From: Baaleninema simplex PCC 7105
Lineage (GTDB): Bacteria; Cyanobacteriota; Cyanobacteriia; Cyanobacteriales; Geitlerinemataceae
Assembly: GCF_000332355.1 (NCBI RefSeq)
Contig: NZ_KB235959.1
Location: 30,418 to 94,417, forward strand
Length of the DNA: 64,000 bases
Reading direction: 5' to 3'
The notes under the pieces are model-generated. The model saw only the letters and a program-made list of their open reading frames with translations, was not told the DNA's origin and did no database searches. How positions within the stretch are numbered: position 1 is the stretch's first letter; every line of letters starts with the position of its first letter. Shown piece by piece: positions 37,501-45,544 of this stretch. The translations under genes were made by a program, and so were the position numbers.

Positions 37501-38678
37501 TTAGTCCGACCGGTAAGACCTTAATTTCTGGCAGTAGCGACAATACTATTAAGTTATGGGATGTTGAATCTAGTGAAGAAATTTTTACCTTAGAAGGACA
37601 TCAAAGTTCGGTTAATAGCCTAAGCTTCAGTCCTGATGGTCAGATAATTGCGTCTGGGAGTGAGGATAATACTATCAAGCTATGGAATCTTGAAGTCGGC
37701 GAAGAAGTTCGTACTTTAGAAGAACATCAATCTTTTGTAAGTAGCCTCGATTTTACCCCCGATGGAAAAACTCTTGCTTCTGGAGGTAATGACAATACGA
37801 TCGCGCTATGGAATGTTGAGTTCGGCGAAAAAATTCGTACTCTAGAAGGATATCAATCTTTTGTAAATACCCTCCATTTTAGTCCTGATGGAAATACCCT
37901 TGCTTTTGGGAGCGATCGCAATACAATCAAACTATGGGATGTTGAAGCAAGTGAAGAAATAATCACTCTAGAAGGACATCTAGATAGACTTACAAGCCTC
38001 GATTTTCATTACAATAAAAAAATGCTTGCTTCTGGAAGTGATGATAAAACTATCAAGCTGTGGAATGTTGAAACCGGTGAAGAAATTCGCACTTTAGAAG
38101 GACATCAAGACACAGTTTTTAGCATTAGCTTTAGCCCCAACGGAAAGATTCTTGCTTCTGGTAGCAATGACAAAACCATCAAGCTGTGGAACGTTGAAAC
38201 TGGCAAAGAAATTCGCACTTTAGAAGGGCATCAAGACGCAGTTTTTAGTATTAGCTTCAGTCCCAACGGAAAGATTCTTGCTTCTGGTAGCAATGACAAA
38301 ACCATCAAGCTGTGGAACGTTGAAACTGGCAAAGAAATTCGTACCCTAGAAGGGCATTACAGTGAGGTTTGGAGTGTCAGTTTTAGCCCCAACGGTCAGA
38401 TCGTTGCTTCGGGTCATACTGACAATACCATCAAGTTATGGCAAGCGGAAACAGGCGAACTGCTCCACACTTTACAAGGACATCAAAATCCGATTTGGCG
38501 TGTCAGTTTCAGCCCCGATGGAAAGACGATCGCCTCGGGTAGTCAAGACACGACTGTTAAGCTTTGGGTTTGGGACTTCGATCGCCTCATGACAACGAGC
38601 TGTGATTGGATACAGGACTATTTAATGACTCGTCCCAACGAGCGCGTTCTCTGTGAAGGCTACCTTCCTCAGCTATAG
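34584..38678 (+). CDS. Triple-TIR / transmembrane / 14-blade WD40 protein
   Basis: The product has 1364 residues from ATG 34584 (MQGFQDIFISYGRRDS); a TTG 46 codons earlier adds only non-TIR sequence. Three TIR domains lie at about 1-165, 235-372 and 439-575, each with the BB-loop/helix pattern and a conserved Glu after the S-P-x-C motif (SPYCGLELE, SPHCQHELE, SPYCADEVE). Each is followed by a related helical linker (LLVKALEWE, LLTKALKWE, LLVRAIEWD). One membrane segment lies at about 653-677. Fourteen WD40 repeats of 42 residues follow (750-1337), probably two seven-bladed propellers. Bacterial TIR domains can cleave NAD+; NADase action is inferred from the preserved Glu. It is probably a signalling or immunity protein. 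Confidence 0.93.
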   Translation: MQGFQDIFISYGRRDSLEFASRLNRYLIDRGFRVWFDFDDIPLGVDYQKQIDDGIERADNFLFVISPHSINSPYCGLELELALKHQKRIVPWLHVEKISYETWQQRNPNGTEEEWADYQAKGLHDHFQNMHPTLRKINWIYGREEQDDFEAAFTGLLDILDRHHDYVHQHTVLLVKALEWERHQKRSPYLLIGEERLEAQAWLEVRFKDSQPPCIPTDLHCEFVTESRKNSENSMTDVFLAYTDENRETAARVCCYLRREGFTVWTNRTDIHAGVEFQQAIDRGIEEADNVVYLLSSASVRSPHCQHELEYALSLNKRIVPVSIEAIPSDRIPLALQNSQYVDLTDNRRESDPYERLVESPLLQVLRRDAAYHTTHKRLLTKALKWERQNRNPTLLLRGYNLRQAEAWLKLTEQIPAYSALPLQQAFIEESLRQPPGISLDVFISYSRADAGFARKLNDALQIQGKRTWFDQESIAAGTADFQQEIHRGIENADIFLFVLSPRSVTSPYCADEVEYAARLNKRFVTLLHQPIDPSTLHPELAKVQWLDFHQSEDDFSANFTELLRILDTDTEHLHTHTRLLVRAIEWDEKGRKESLLLRGDDLEQAEQWLSQCVAKEPQPTELQQSYIASSRSVEDANQQAIQILKSATTKAKRLVWIAGGVSLLIAGVAGFAAVKARTLINVAEMRLKIATANEEHLSGQQFQALLTTLEASKALRTQFRENSSEWKALQPRIMGTLQQVKNEIREKNTLEGHRSVVTSVNFSPNGKILASGSGDNTIKLWNVETGEEIRTLERHKAEVFSTHFSPDGKILASGSSDNTIKLWDVETGEEIRTLDGHQNVVSSISFSSDGKILASGGWDNTVKLWSVETGKEIRTLEGHQNWVDSINFSPNGKILASSGSDKTIKLWDVESGEEIRTLEGHQSRVKSLDFSPDEKILASGSFDKTIKLWNIETGEELRTFNGHKNKVFSINFSPTGKTLISGSSDNTIKLWDVESSEEIFTLEGHQSSVNSLSFSPDGQIIASGSEDNTIKLWNLEVGEEVRTLEEHQSFVSSLDFTPDGKTLASGGNDNTIALWNVEFGEKIRTLEGYQSFVNTLHFSPDGNTLAFGSDRNTIKLWDVEASEEIITLEGHLDRLTSLDFHYNKKMLASGSDDKTIKLWNVETGEEIRTLEGHQDTVFSISFSPNGKILASGSNDKTIKLWNVETGKEIRTLEGHQDAVFSISFSPNGKILASGSNDKTIKLWNVETGKEIRTLEGHYSEVWSVSFSPNGQIVASGHTDNTIKLWQAETGELLHTLQGHQNPIWRVSFSPDGKTIASGSQDTTVKLWVWDFDRLMTTSCDWIQDYLMTRPNERVLCEGYLPQL

Positions 38679-38716
38679 GGAACAATTGAAAGCTTTGTTG
38701 CAAGGCTTCTCAGTTA

Positions 38717-38795
38717 GGTGCATCTCAAAAATGTAAATTTATCAGATCGGAGTCTCTACAGTAAATTGAGCTGTTGTTGGGTTTCGCGATCGCTC
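38717..38795. repeat. MITE-like element, copy 5 (left half)
   Basis: It starts GGTGCATCTCA and follows the family interior (AATGTAAATTTATCAGATCGG, GTTGTTGGGTTTCGCG) for about 80 bp. It then diverges, with no right terminus found. Confidence 0.65.
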
Positions 38796-38894
38796 TAAAA
38801 TTTTTGGCCCTTCGGTAGGCTCGGGCACAGTTTTCTAGGAGGCAGTTAATTAATGTATATCTTAATCACTTTTTGTTCGTATAGATATAAAAAA

Positions 38895-39689
38895 ATGGTA
38901 CGTCTCGCGTTACTTTTGCTGGTGTTACCTCTAGCCGCTTGTGCGATCGAGTCTCCCTCCGCCACAGCTCCAGAAACCGCCTCTGACACGACGACCTTGA
39001 CTGTCGCCGCCGCTGCATCTCTGACGGATGCGATGACAGACCTAGCCGAGCAGTTTGAGGAACGCTATCCGAATATCGACGTTCGACTCAATTTCGCCGC
39101 CTCGGGAACTTTACAGCGTCAAATCGAACAGCAGGCTCCCGTGGATGTCTTCGCCAGTGCCGCGCAGAAACCGATGGACGAGTTAGAACGTCAGGGACTC
39201 GTCGATCCCGAAACGCGCCGGGTATTCGCCGCCAACCGCATCGTCGTTGTGGTTCCCCAAGAAAGCGAGGTTTCGCTGAAATCCCTCGACGAGTTAAAAA
39301 CCCCCGAGATCGATCGCCTGGCTATGGGAAATCCCGATACAGTTCCCGCCGGACGATATGCCAAACAAGCCTTAGAAGCGGCGCAATTGTACGGGGAACT
39401 CGAAACCGCACAAACCCTAGTGTTTGCTGAAAACGTGCGTCAAGTCTTGGCTTATGTCGAACAAAACAGCGTCGATGCGGCGATCGTCTATCAAACGGAT
39501 GCGGCGATTAGCGATCGCGTGCGGGTGGCGTTTCCCATTCCCGCCGATTTCAGCGAACCGATTCGCTATCCCATCGCCGTCGTCGGTCAATCAGAGGAAC
39601 CCGAAGCAGCGCGATCGTTTGTCGAGTTCGTCGCGGGTTCTGAGAGTCAGGCAATTTTAGACAAATATGGATTTTTGACGGGCGATTAA
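38895..39689 (+). CDS. modA: Molybdate ABC transporter substrate-binding lipoprotein
   Basis: The product has 264 residues from ATG 38895 (MVRLALLLLVLPLAACAI). This start gives a clean lipoprotein signal with lipobox LAAC; a start 14 codons upstream would put charged residues before it. The mature domain shows the ModA signatures AAASLTDAM and FAASGTLQRQIEQQ, then DVFASAAQKPMDEL and NPDTVPAGRYAKQAL. It captures molybdate outside the membrane for ModBC. No modB or modC lies next to it, so the permease must be elsewhere or the gene is an orphan. Confidence 0.9.
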   Translation: MVRLALLLLVLPLAACAIESPSATAPETASDTTTLTVAAAASLTDAMTDLAEQFEERYPNIDVRLNFAASGTLQRQIEQQAPVDVFASAAQKPMDELERQGLVDPETRRVFAANRIVVVVPQESEVSLKSLDELKTPEIDRLAMGNPDTVPAGRYAKQALEAAQLYGELETAQTLVFAENVRQVLAYVEQNSVDAAIVYQTDAAISDRVRVAFPIPADFSEPIRYPIAVVGQSEEPEAARSFVEFVAGSESQAILDKYGFLTGD

Positions 39690-39698
39690 CTCCACACG

Positions 39699-41282
39699 TT
39701 ACAATTCAAGATCGTCCCGAGCGATCGCAATCGCACGATCGCTTTCTTTAAATACATAGCGATCGGGATTGACGAAAAATCCCCCATCGAGATCGTGAAC
39801 GCCGACTAAAATAGCGTTTTGCGTTTTCTTTAAGTACACGAACAGATCGAAAAACGTTTGTCCGACCCATTCTTCAGGAATATTAAATACATAAAACTGA
39901 TTGCCGCGCTCGTAAGTCATCAACTCAGAAAACAACCGCAACAGTCCGGGGCTGAGGGCAGCTTGTGCGAGTAAAAAGCCACTTTGTTCTTCGCTGACGA
40001 CGTAATCGTTCACGTGGCCCATATCGAGATGGGAGCCGTATTCTCGATTGATGAGTTCGGCGCAGGTGTAAACAGCACGATTGAGCTTTTCAGCCGTCAA
40101 CGCCGCTAAAATCGTGCGAGCGTCCGCGTCGCGATCGGTTCGTCCCAAGGTTTTATCTGACAAAATAATACAGGTTTTCGCCCGTCGGATTCCCGCTTTT
40201 TCTAAGACCGAAACTTTCGTGAAATCATCGCAAATAAAATAAACGCAGTTTTTGAGTGTCGGATCGGAAAACGGCGGATCTCTATCGAGTTGGGCGATCG
40301 CCACGATGGGCAACCGTTTGTTGCGGCGGGCGGCGCGGTACTCTCGAACGATAATTTCGGCTTTTTTATTCCAACCGCAAATAATAATATGGTCGCTGAA
40401 TTCTTCCCATTCGATCGCCATCGGCTTCGTCCTCAACTGTTCGATCACAAACGCCGATACCGTTCCCGTCAAAATCGCAAACGTCACCATTCCCATCAAC
40501 AGGACGAACAGCGACACGAACCGTCCCCCAACAGAAATCGGGAGGCCAGGAATCGGTTCCCCAGCAAATACCGAATACAGACTAAACCAAAACGCATCGG
40601 TGAGGTTGTCGATCTGGGGATTTCGACCGCGCTCGAAGACTAACATCGCCGCACTGCTAAAGACAATTGTGGTCATCAGCAGTCCGAAGACGAGGAAATA
40701 TTCCGTCGCACCCCGACGGAGGAACGCGGGTAGGGCTTGAGCGTACCGATACACTGGGTTGAACCAGCGAGAGGTTTGAAACGTCCCTAACAGACGCATC
40801 ACGCGCACGATGCGAAACGGCCGCAAAATCGGCACGATCGCAAGAACGTCGAGCCAGTATTCTCGTAAAAACTGACGTTTGGCGTGAGCGCAAAACGCCC
40901 GCAGCGTCAGTTCGAGGGTGAAGATAATGGAGATGGTGCGGTTGATGCGAGAGAGGGATTCGATTTCAGGAGCGCCTTCAGAAAGCGAAAATTCTGTCAG
41001 GACGAGGGAGACAGAGACGACAATCAGTACGATCGCTGCGGCGTTGACCCAAGGGTGACGAAAAAAACGTCGCAGCGATCGCTTGAGGGTAGGGAGGTCG
41101 AAAGAGGCCAGATCGTCCAAGGAACTTGCGGATATGACGGGTTTCGGAACGTTACATTCATTATGGCCGACGACGAGAGGCTCGCGATCGCCTATAGTCC
41201 GAAACCTTAAAACTCTTTTTAGGTAAGGGTTTGAAGAATTTTTTGCAGTGTCGAAAAAAAAAATTGAAAAAATGTTTGACAA
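39699..41282 (-). CDS. Voltage-gated-like K+ channel with RCK (TrkA-N) domain
   Basis: The product has up to 527 residues. Helices S1-S4 (about 80-190) include an Arg-rich stretch (RPFRIVRVMRLLG). The pore region (about 200-280) lacks a classical TVGYG filter, having SVFAGEPIPGLP instead, so ion selectivity is uncertain. A Rossmann-type RCK domain (about 300-440) begins IIICGWNKKAEIIVREY. The C-terminal segment (about 450-527) resembles a TrkA-C-like region. The annotated start is a TTG at 41282 inside the tRNA promoter; a downstream start around residue 50-60 is more likely. The gene is convergent with modA, 9 bp apart. Confidence 0.8.
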   Translation of the reverse strand: MSNIFSIFFFDTAKNSSNPYLKRVLRFRTIGDREPLVVGHNECNVPKPVISASSLDDLASFDLPTLKRSLRRFFRHPWVNAAAIVLIVVSVSLVLTEFSLSEGAPEIESLSRINRTISIIFTLELTLRAFCAHAKRQFLREYWLDVLAIVPILRPFRIVRVMRLLGTFQTSRWFNPVYRYAQALPAFLRRGATEYFLVFGLLMTTIVFSSAAMLVFERGRNPQIDNLTDAFWFSLYSVFAGEPIPGLPISVGGRFVSLFVLLMGMVTFAILTGTVSAFVIEQLRTKPMAIEWEEFSDHIIICGWNKKAEIIVREYRAARRNKRLPIVAIAQLDRDPPFSDPTLKNCVYFICDDFTKVSVLEKAGIRRAKTCIILSDKTLGRTDRDADARTILAALTAEKLNRAVYTCAELINREYGSHLDMGHVNDYVVSEEQSGFLLAQAALSPGLLRLFSELMTYERGNQFYVFNIPEEWVGQTFFDLFVYLKKTQNAILVGVHDLDGGFFVNPDRYVFKESDRAIAIARDDLEL

Positions 41283-41304
41283 ACCCCGATCCTCTAGGCA
41301 TAAT
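41276..41304 (+). promoter_or_regulatory. Sigma-70-type promoter for tRNA-Asp
   Basis: TTGACA (41276-41281) and CATAAT (41299-41304) are separated by 17 bp, close to consensus. The tRNA begins 64 bp after the -10 box. Confidence 0.75.
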
Positions 41305-41367
41305 AGATATTGCGCCTGAAGTCAGGGGGCAACAAACTCGCCTCTCTGCACAAGGCTCCCGATATAG

Positions 41368-41441
41368 GGGACTGTAGTTCAATTGGTCAGAGCACCGCCC
41401 TGTCACGGCGGAAGTTGCGGGTTCGAGCCCCGTCAGTCCCG
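41368..41441 (+). tRNA. tRNA-Asp (anticodon GUC)
   Basis: The gene is 74 nt long. Acceptor GGGACTG pairs with CAGTCCC. The D arm is at GTTC..GGTCAGAGC, the anticodon stem CCGCC/GGCGG encloses CTGTCAC with anticodon GTC, and the T arm is GCGGGTTCGAGCCCCGT. Discriminator G; the CCA end is not encoded. Confidence 0.96.
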
Positions 41442-41493
41442 TTTTAACATCTCAAAAGCGAAACAGGGGTAAGGTTGAAATCTTACAGAAGAG

Positions 41494-41559
41494 GGAGCAA
41501 AGCCCACGTCTTTTAAGCGTGGGATGTAGCGTTGAAGCTTTTAAGCTTCGATGCTAAAA
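41494..41559. repeat. Double-hairpin repeat, copy 2
   Basis: It matches 5167-5232: GGGAGCAAAGCCCACG...CGTGGGA, then GAAGCTTTTAAGCTTC. The second stem differs from copy 1 by paired changes, so the structure is conserved. It lies 52 bp downstream of tRNA-Asp. Confidence 0.65.
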
Positions 41560-41719
41560 TCCGGATTGAGGTACAGGTAGCTAACCTCACAAAAAACCTG
41601 GCATCGAAAGGTGAGAACCTTGAAAACTGAAGTTTGGCGGTTCCGCGCGGAAAATAGCTCGTGTGGGTAAAAACTTCAAGCGTCAAGCACGGAGACTCAA
41701 TTTTTTGGCACTCCACTGT

Positions 41720-41815
41720 ACGGTAGGGCATACCGAAACAGGCTCTCTGAAATGGGGGCGAACGCTTGGGGAGATATTGGCCTCTGGGCATTTGACTTCC
41801 GAGGCAAATGTGTAA
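41720..41815 (+). pseudogene. Degenerate TnpB C-terminus with solo right end
   Basis: A short open stretch (TVGHTETGSLKWGRTLGEIL...TSEANV, stop at 41815) reads like the variable C-terminal tail of cyanobacterial TnpB proteins. It is followed 22 bp later by a right-end hairpin CCCACGAAT-AGA-ATTCGTGGG (41838-41858) in the usual AAGAATCCC...GGGAGTGTCAAC context. The catalytic core is gone. The tail assignment is by memory of the family and is tentative; the hairpin context is clear. Confidence 0.5.
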
Positions 41816-41984
41816 GCCAGATCGTTGAGCCAAGAATCCCACGAATAGAATTCGTGGGAGTGTCAACTCTTTTCTCTGGTTTGGGAACGCACGACAGCGA
41901 GAATTCCGCGCGATCGAGATTCCCCAAAACACAAAGATTCCCGTAAGATCGAAAGGTTATAGCGAAGTTCGGAGATAACTAACT

Positions 41985-43421
41985 GTGTCTGTTCGAGTTC
42001 GTCTCGCCCCCTCGCCGACGGGGAACCTACACATCGGCACCGCACGCACGGCGGTCTTCAACTGGCTCTTTGCGAAGCATCACGGGGGTCAGTTCGTGTT
42101 GCGAATCGAAGACACGGATTTGGAGCGATCGAAACCCGAGTTTACTGAAAACATCCTCGACGGCTTGCGCTGGCTGGGTTTAGATTGGGACGAAGGGCCG
42201 CTGTATCAATCCCAACGGATGGACTTGTATAAAAACGCCGTCCAAACCCTCCTCGACAACGGCTTGGCCTATCGCTGCTACTGCACTCCGGAAGAACTCA
42301 AGGCCATGCGGGAAGCGCAGAAAGCGGCCAAACAAGCCCCCCGCTACGACAACCGACACCGCAGCCTGACCCCAGAACAGCAAAAAGCTTTTGAAGATGA
42401 AGGGCGCACGGCGGTCGTTCGTTTTAAAATCGACGACGATCGCCAAATTGTTTGGAACGACCTGGTTCGGGGAACGCTAACCTGGAAAGGAAGCGACCTC
42501 GGCGGTGACATGGCGATCGCTCGCGCAGCCAAACCCGGCGAAATCGGTCAACCGTTATATAACCTGGCCGTGGTGGTGGACGATATCGACATGAACATCA
42601 GCCACGTGATTCGTGGTGAAGACCACATCGCCAACACCGCCAAACAGATTTTGCTGTACGAAGCTCTCGGGAAAACTGCGCCGGAATTTGCCCACACGCC
42701 GCTAATTTTGAATCAAAAGGGTCAAAAACTCTCCAAACGCGACGGTGCGACCTCCGTTTCAGAGTTCCGCAACCTGGGTTATACTGCCGAAGCGTTAGCC
42801 AACTATATGGCTTTGTTGGGGTGGTCGCCCCCGGACAATGAAGAACGCTTTACTTTAGGAGAGGCGGCGCAAAAATTCGGGTTCGATCGCGTCAATAAAG
42901 CCGGAGCGCGATTCGACTGGGATAAGTTAAACTGGCTCAACGGTCAAGTGCTGCACGATCTCCCCGTTGACGAACTCCTCGAAAAGTTGATTCCCTACTG
43001 GAAAGCGGCGGGATTTGAGTTCGACGCGGAGCGCGATCGCGCCTGGTTGGTGCAAATCGCCCAAGTTATCGGCCCCAGTTTAACAGTGTTACCGGACGCT
43101 GTGGAGATGAGCCGCGCCTTATTTGTCCAGTCTGTGGAGTACGATGAAAAAGCGCAGCAGCAACTGGCGATCGAACAGGTTCCGGAAGTCTTGACGGCGG
43201 TTCGCGACAAACTCGCCGAAACTTCGGAACTGACTGAAGATGCAGCGAAAGACATTATCAAGCAAGTCACAAAGGAACTGAAGGTCAAAAAAGGCTTAGT
43301 GATGAAGTCTCTCCGTGCGGGATTGACGGGTTCGGTTCAAGGACCGGATTTGATTCAGTCTTGGCTGGTGTTGAACGCTCGCGGTTTGGATAAAGCCCGT
43401 TTGGAAAAAGCGATTTCGTAG
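41985..43421 (+). CDS. gltX: Glutamyl-tRNA synthetase
   Basis: The product has 478 residues with a GTG start. It is class I: the HIGH-type motif is in [15 protein letters not shown] and the KMSKS-type motif is KLSKRDGA (about 247). The C-terminal alpha-helical anticodon domain is present. It charges tRNA-Glu, the precursor both for translation and for 5-aminolevulinate, and hence chlorophyll, haem and bilin synthesis in cyanobacteria. Cyanobacterial GluRS often also charges tRNA-Gln; discrimination is not readable here. It is monocistronic, preceded by TnpB debris. Confidence 0.96.
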   Translation: MSVRVRLAPSPTGNLHIGTARTAVFNWLFAKHHGGQFVLRIEDTDLERSKPEFTENILDGLRWLGLDWDEGPLYQSQRMDLYKNAVQTLLDNGLAYRCYCTPEELKAMREAQKAAKQAPRYDNRHRSLTPEQQKAFEDEGRTAVVRFKIDDDRQIVWNDLVRGTLTWKGSDLGGDMAIARAAKPGEIGQPLYNLAVVVDDIDMNISHVIRGEDHIANTAKQILLYEALGKTAPEFAHTPLILNQKGQKLSKRDGATSVSEFRNLGYTAEALANYMALLGWSPPDNEERFTLGEAAQKFGFDRVNKAGARFDWDKLNWLNGQVLHDLPVDELLEKLIPYWKAAGFEFDAERDRAWLVQIAQVIGPSLTVLPDAVEMSRALFVQSVEYDEKAQQQLAIEQVPEVLTAVRDKLAETSELTEDAAKDIIKQVTKELKVKKGLVMKSLRAGLTGSVQGPDLIQSWLVLNARGLDKARLEKAIS

Positions 43422-43448
43422 AGAGTCGTTACAAAGCCAAAATTAAGA

Positions 43449-43577
43449 GGGTGCATCTCAAAGACGTAAATTCATCGGATACGTGCTTCCGTATTGGATC
43501 GAGCGGCTGTTGGGTTCCACGGAGGTTCGCACAATCTACCCAGAGCTTCGTGTTTTTACATCCATTGAGATGCACCT
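43449..43577. repeat. MITE-like element, copy 6
   Basis: Ends GGGTGCATCTCA and TGAGATGCACC, 129 bp. The interior is nearly the same as copy 1 (ATTCATCGGATACG, CGAGCGGCTGTTGGGTTCCA) but without the inner palindrome, which shows that the palindrome is an optional insert. It lies 28 bp after the gltX stop. Confidence 0.78.
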
Positions 43578-43636
43578 TTGCTTATGACGTTATTATTTAC
43601 GCGATCGCGACTCATACTCCATCCTTTTCCGATAAG

Positions 43637-43803
43637 CTAGGTTTCAAGAAGTCTTCACCACATCTCCCCTTAGCCCCCCTTTGAAAGGGAAGTTGGGGGG
43701 ATAGAGGGACTTGTCAGGTTAGACAAAACCAGTGTTTGAGTCCTCGACTCCGCTCGGACTCAACGCTGAGCGGAGTCGAAGCGTTGAGATTCGGATTCCG
43801 TAT
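43637..43803 (-). repeat. Composite repeat (ends CTAGGTTTCAAG / ATTCGGATTCCGTAT), copy 1
   Basis: The order is: end CTAGGTTTCAAGAAGTCTTC, a C-rich run, GACTTGTCAGGTTAGACAAAAC, a hairpin CCTCGACTCCGCTCG...GAGCGGAGTCGAAG, and end ATTCGGATTCCGTAT. The same parts, reverse-complemented, make up 63607-63822. The remaining 213 bp to the next gene is AT-rich with nothing recognised. Confidence 0.7.
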
Positions 43804-44016
43804 AAGAGAGGATTGAGCGACGAAACAAGCAGAAAATGCTTTAAATTTACAGCCGTTATCCGTTGTGGCGAGAGTGAAGTTAGTAAAAGCGATCGAATGA
43901 CTGAAACTGAAGTATAAATTTTATCTCAAATCTTCACTTGAATAAAATCTAAACGCAAAAAAATCTTACTTCTGTATACTTAATACCGTAGAGTTTATAT
44001 ATTTTTGAGTACCTTT

Positions 44017-45516
44017 ATGAAGTCTTCTTCAAAAGAATACCGCAAATATTTGTCTGAGTTAACTCAAGAGTTAGAGTCATCACCTCCCGATCGAGCGAGT
44101 GCGATCGCTTACGATGTCGGATTAATTTTTATCGCATCAGGATACGGAAAAGCAGCGTATGAAGTGTTTTCGTGTCTTCTAGAAGGACAACCGCGTTTGA
44201 GTCCGTCGAGTTTGCTCATGCCCTCCTTGAAAGATATTATATTTCCCAATCTATGTTACGTCTTAGATGTTGATTGTCTACCTCTGGGATTAGATCGGCA
44301 ATGTTTAGATGAGTTCGTTCGAGATCGAGAAGGAAAATGCCGTCAAATAATTCTCCTCGACCGATACAGAGTAGATATTCAAGTGCCGCAAAATATTTTG
44401 CCTTTAATCCCCAGGGATTTACTCCAACGAAAAATTGAAGCGATCGCACCTGAGTATTTACAAGAGGTATTATCTCCTAGAGAACGAAAATTTCAACAAT
44501 TTGAAATTCTCGAACTTCTCAAAAATATTTACCGAACCATTCAGGTTTTATGCAAGATACATCACTTTGACGAAGCGATCGACTTAATCGAAAAATATAA
44601 AACAATTTGTGAAATCCATAACATAGCACCCACTGATTACATATCTAAAGACATTCAAATTATAGCGATCGACACTTATTTCCAGCTTGAAGAAAATGCT
44701 AAAGCCATCGACTGGCTATCTTTGTGGTGGGAGAGCGATGGAGAAACCTCTAGTCTTGGATTTTTTACACTCATCAGTTATCGGACGGTTATGAGAGCCT
44801 TTCTCGATGGTGCGCTTCGAGATAAACTTGGAATTTCAGACAAAAAAGTTTCAGATTTCTTAGAAGTTTTCAGAAATTACTCTGATACACCGGAGAATTC
44901 AATGTCTCAATTCGTTCCCTCAGTATCTAATTGGACAGAACTAATAGAAACTTGGCAAGATATGCTACTTTCCAAACTTCAATTGGAAGAGTACGCTGTT
45001 TTTTTCGGTTTGTCTCCTGAAGAACTCGTCCATAAAAATCGCAGTCGCCGAGGTGCAACGGAAGAAGAAATTCGAGGATTAGAACGTCGTCTCGGAAAAT
45101 CCTTACCTCCCAGTTACCGAAATTTTCTATTATCTTGTAATGGACGAACTATACTCGCCGATATCCCTATCGAGTTTTTGAATACGGAAGAAATCGATTG
45201 GTTTTATAACCTAAACGCCGAATGGGTTGACATTTGGACAGATTCTGCCGATGACGAAATGAGTGATGAAGATTACTTTCAGTATGGGGAACATCAAGAT
45301 TGCTGCCAGTTTCGCAGTCAATATCTAAAAACTGCCTTACAAATTAGTACAGATTGTGATGGTTATGTTTATCTCCTCAATCCTGAAGTTATTGACGAAC
45401 GAGGAGAATGGGAAGCTTGGGATTTTGGCAATAAATATCCAGGTGCTTATCGCTATCGATCGTTTTGGGACATGATGCAAGCGATTTACAAAACGGCACA
45501 AGCTGCGATCGAATAA
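44017..45516 (+). CDS. SMI1/KNR4-domain protein with helical N-terminal region
   Basis: The product has 499 residues from ATG 44017; a TTG four codons earlier is also in frame. The C-terminal about 150 residues form an SMI1/KNR4 fold: LERRLGKSLPPSYRNFLLS, CNGR, and YLLNPEVIDERGEWEAWDF. In bacteria this fold is common in immunity proteins that neutralise secreted toxins. The N-terminal 340 residues look helical (AIAYDVGLIFIASGYGKAAY) and may be TPR-like. No partner toxin is adjacent. The gene is less GC-rich than its neighbours, which suggests transfer. Confidence 0.8.
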   Translation: MKSSSKEYRKYLSELTQELESSPPDRASAIAYDVGLIFIASGYGKAAYEVFSCLLEGQPRLSPSSLLMPSLKDIIFPNLCYVLDVDCLPLGLDRQCLDEFVRDREGKCRQIILLDRYRVDIQVPQNILPLIPRDLLQRKIEAIAPEYLQEVLSPRERKFQQFEILELLKNIYRTIQVLCKIHHFDEAIDLIEKYKTICEIHNIAPTDYISKDIQIIAIDTYFQLEENAKAIDWLSLWWESDGETSSLGFFTLISYRTVMRAFLDGALRDKLGISDKKVSDFLEVFRNYSDTPENSMSQFVPSVSNWTELIETWQDMLLSKLQLEEYAVFFGLSPEELVHKNRSRRGATEEEIRGLERRLGKSLPPSYRNFLLSCNGRTILADIPIEFLNTEEIDWFYNLNAEWVDIWTDSADDEMSDEDYFQYGEHQDCCQFRSQYLKTALQISTDCDGYVYLLNPEVIDERGEWEAWDFGNKYPGAYRYRSFWDMMQAIYKTAQAAIE

Positions 45517-45544
45517 ATTTTAGATAGGACAGGCAAAAACTATC

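Noticed and set aside
36831..38595. Regular 126 bp DNA repeats that could suggest a CRISPR or minisatellite array
   Set aside because: They are coding WD40 blades in one open frame; there are no identical repeats with unique spacers.
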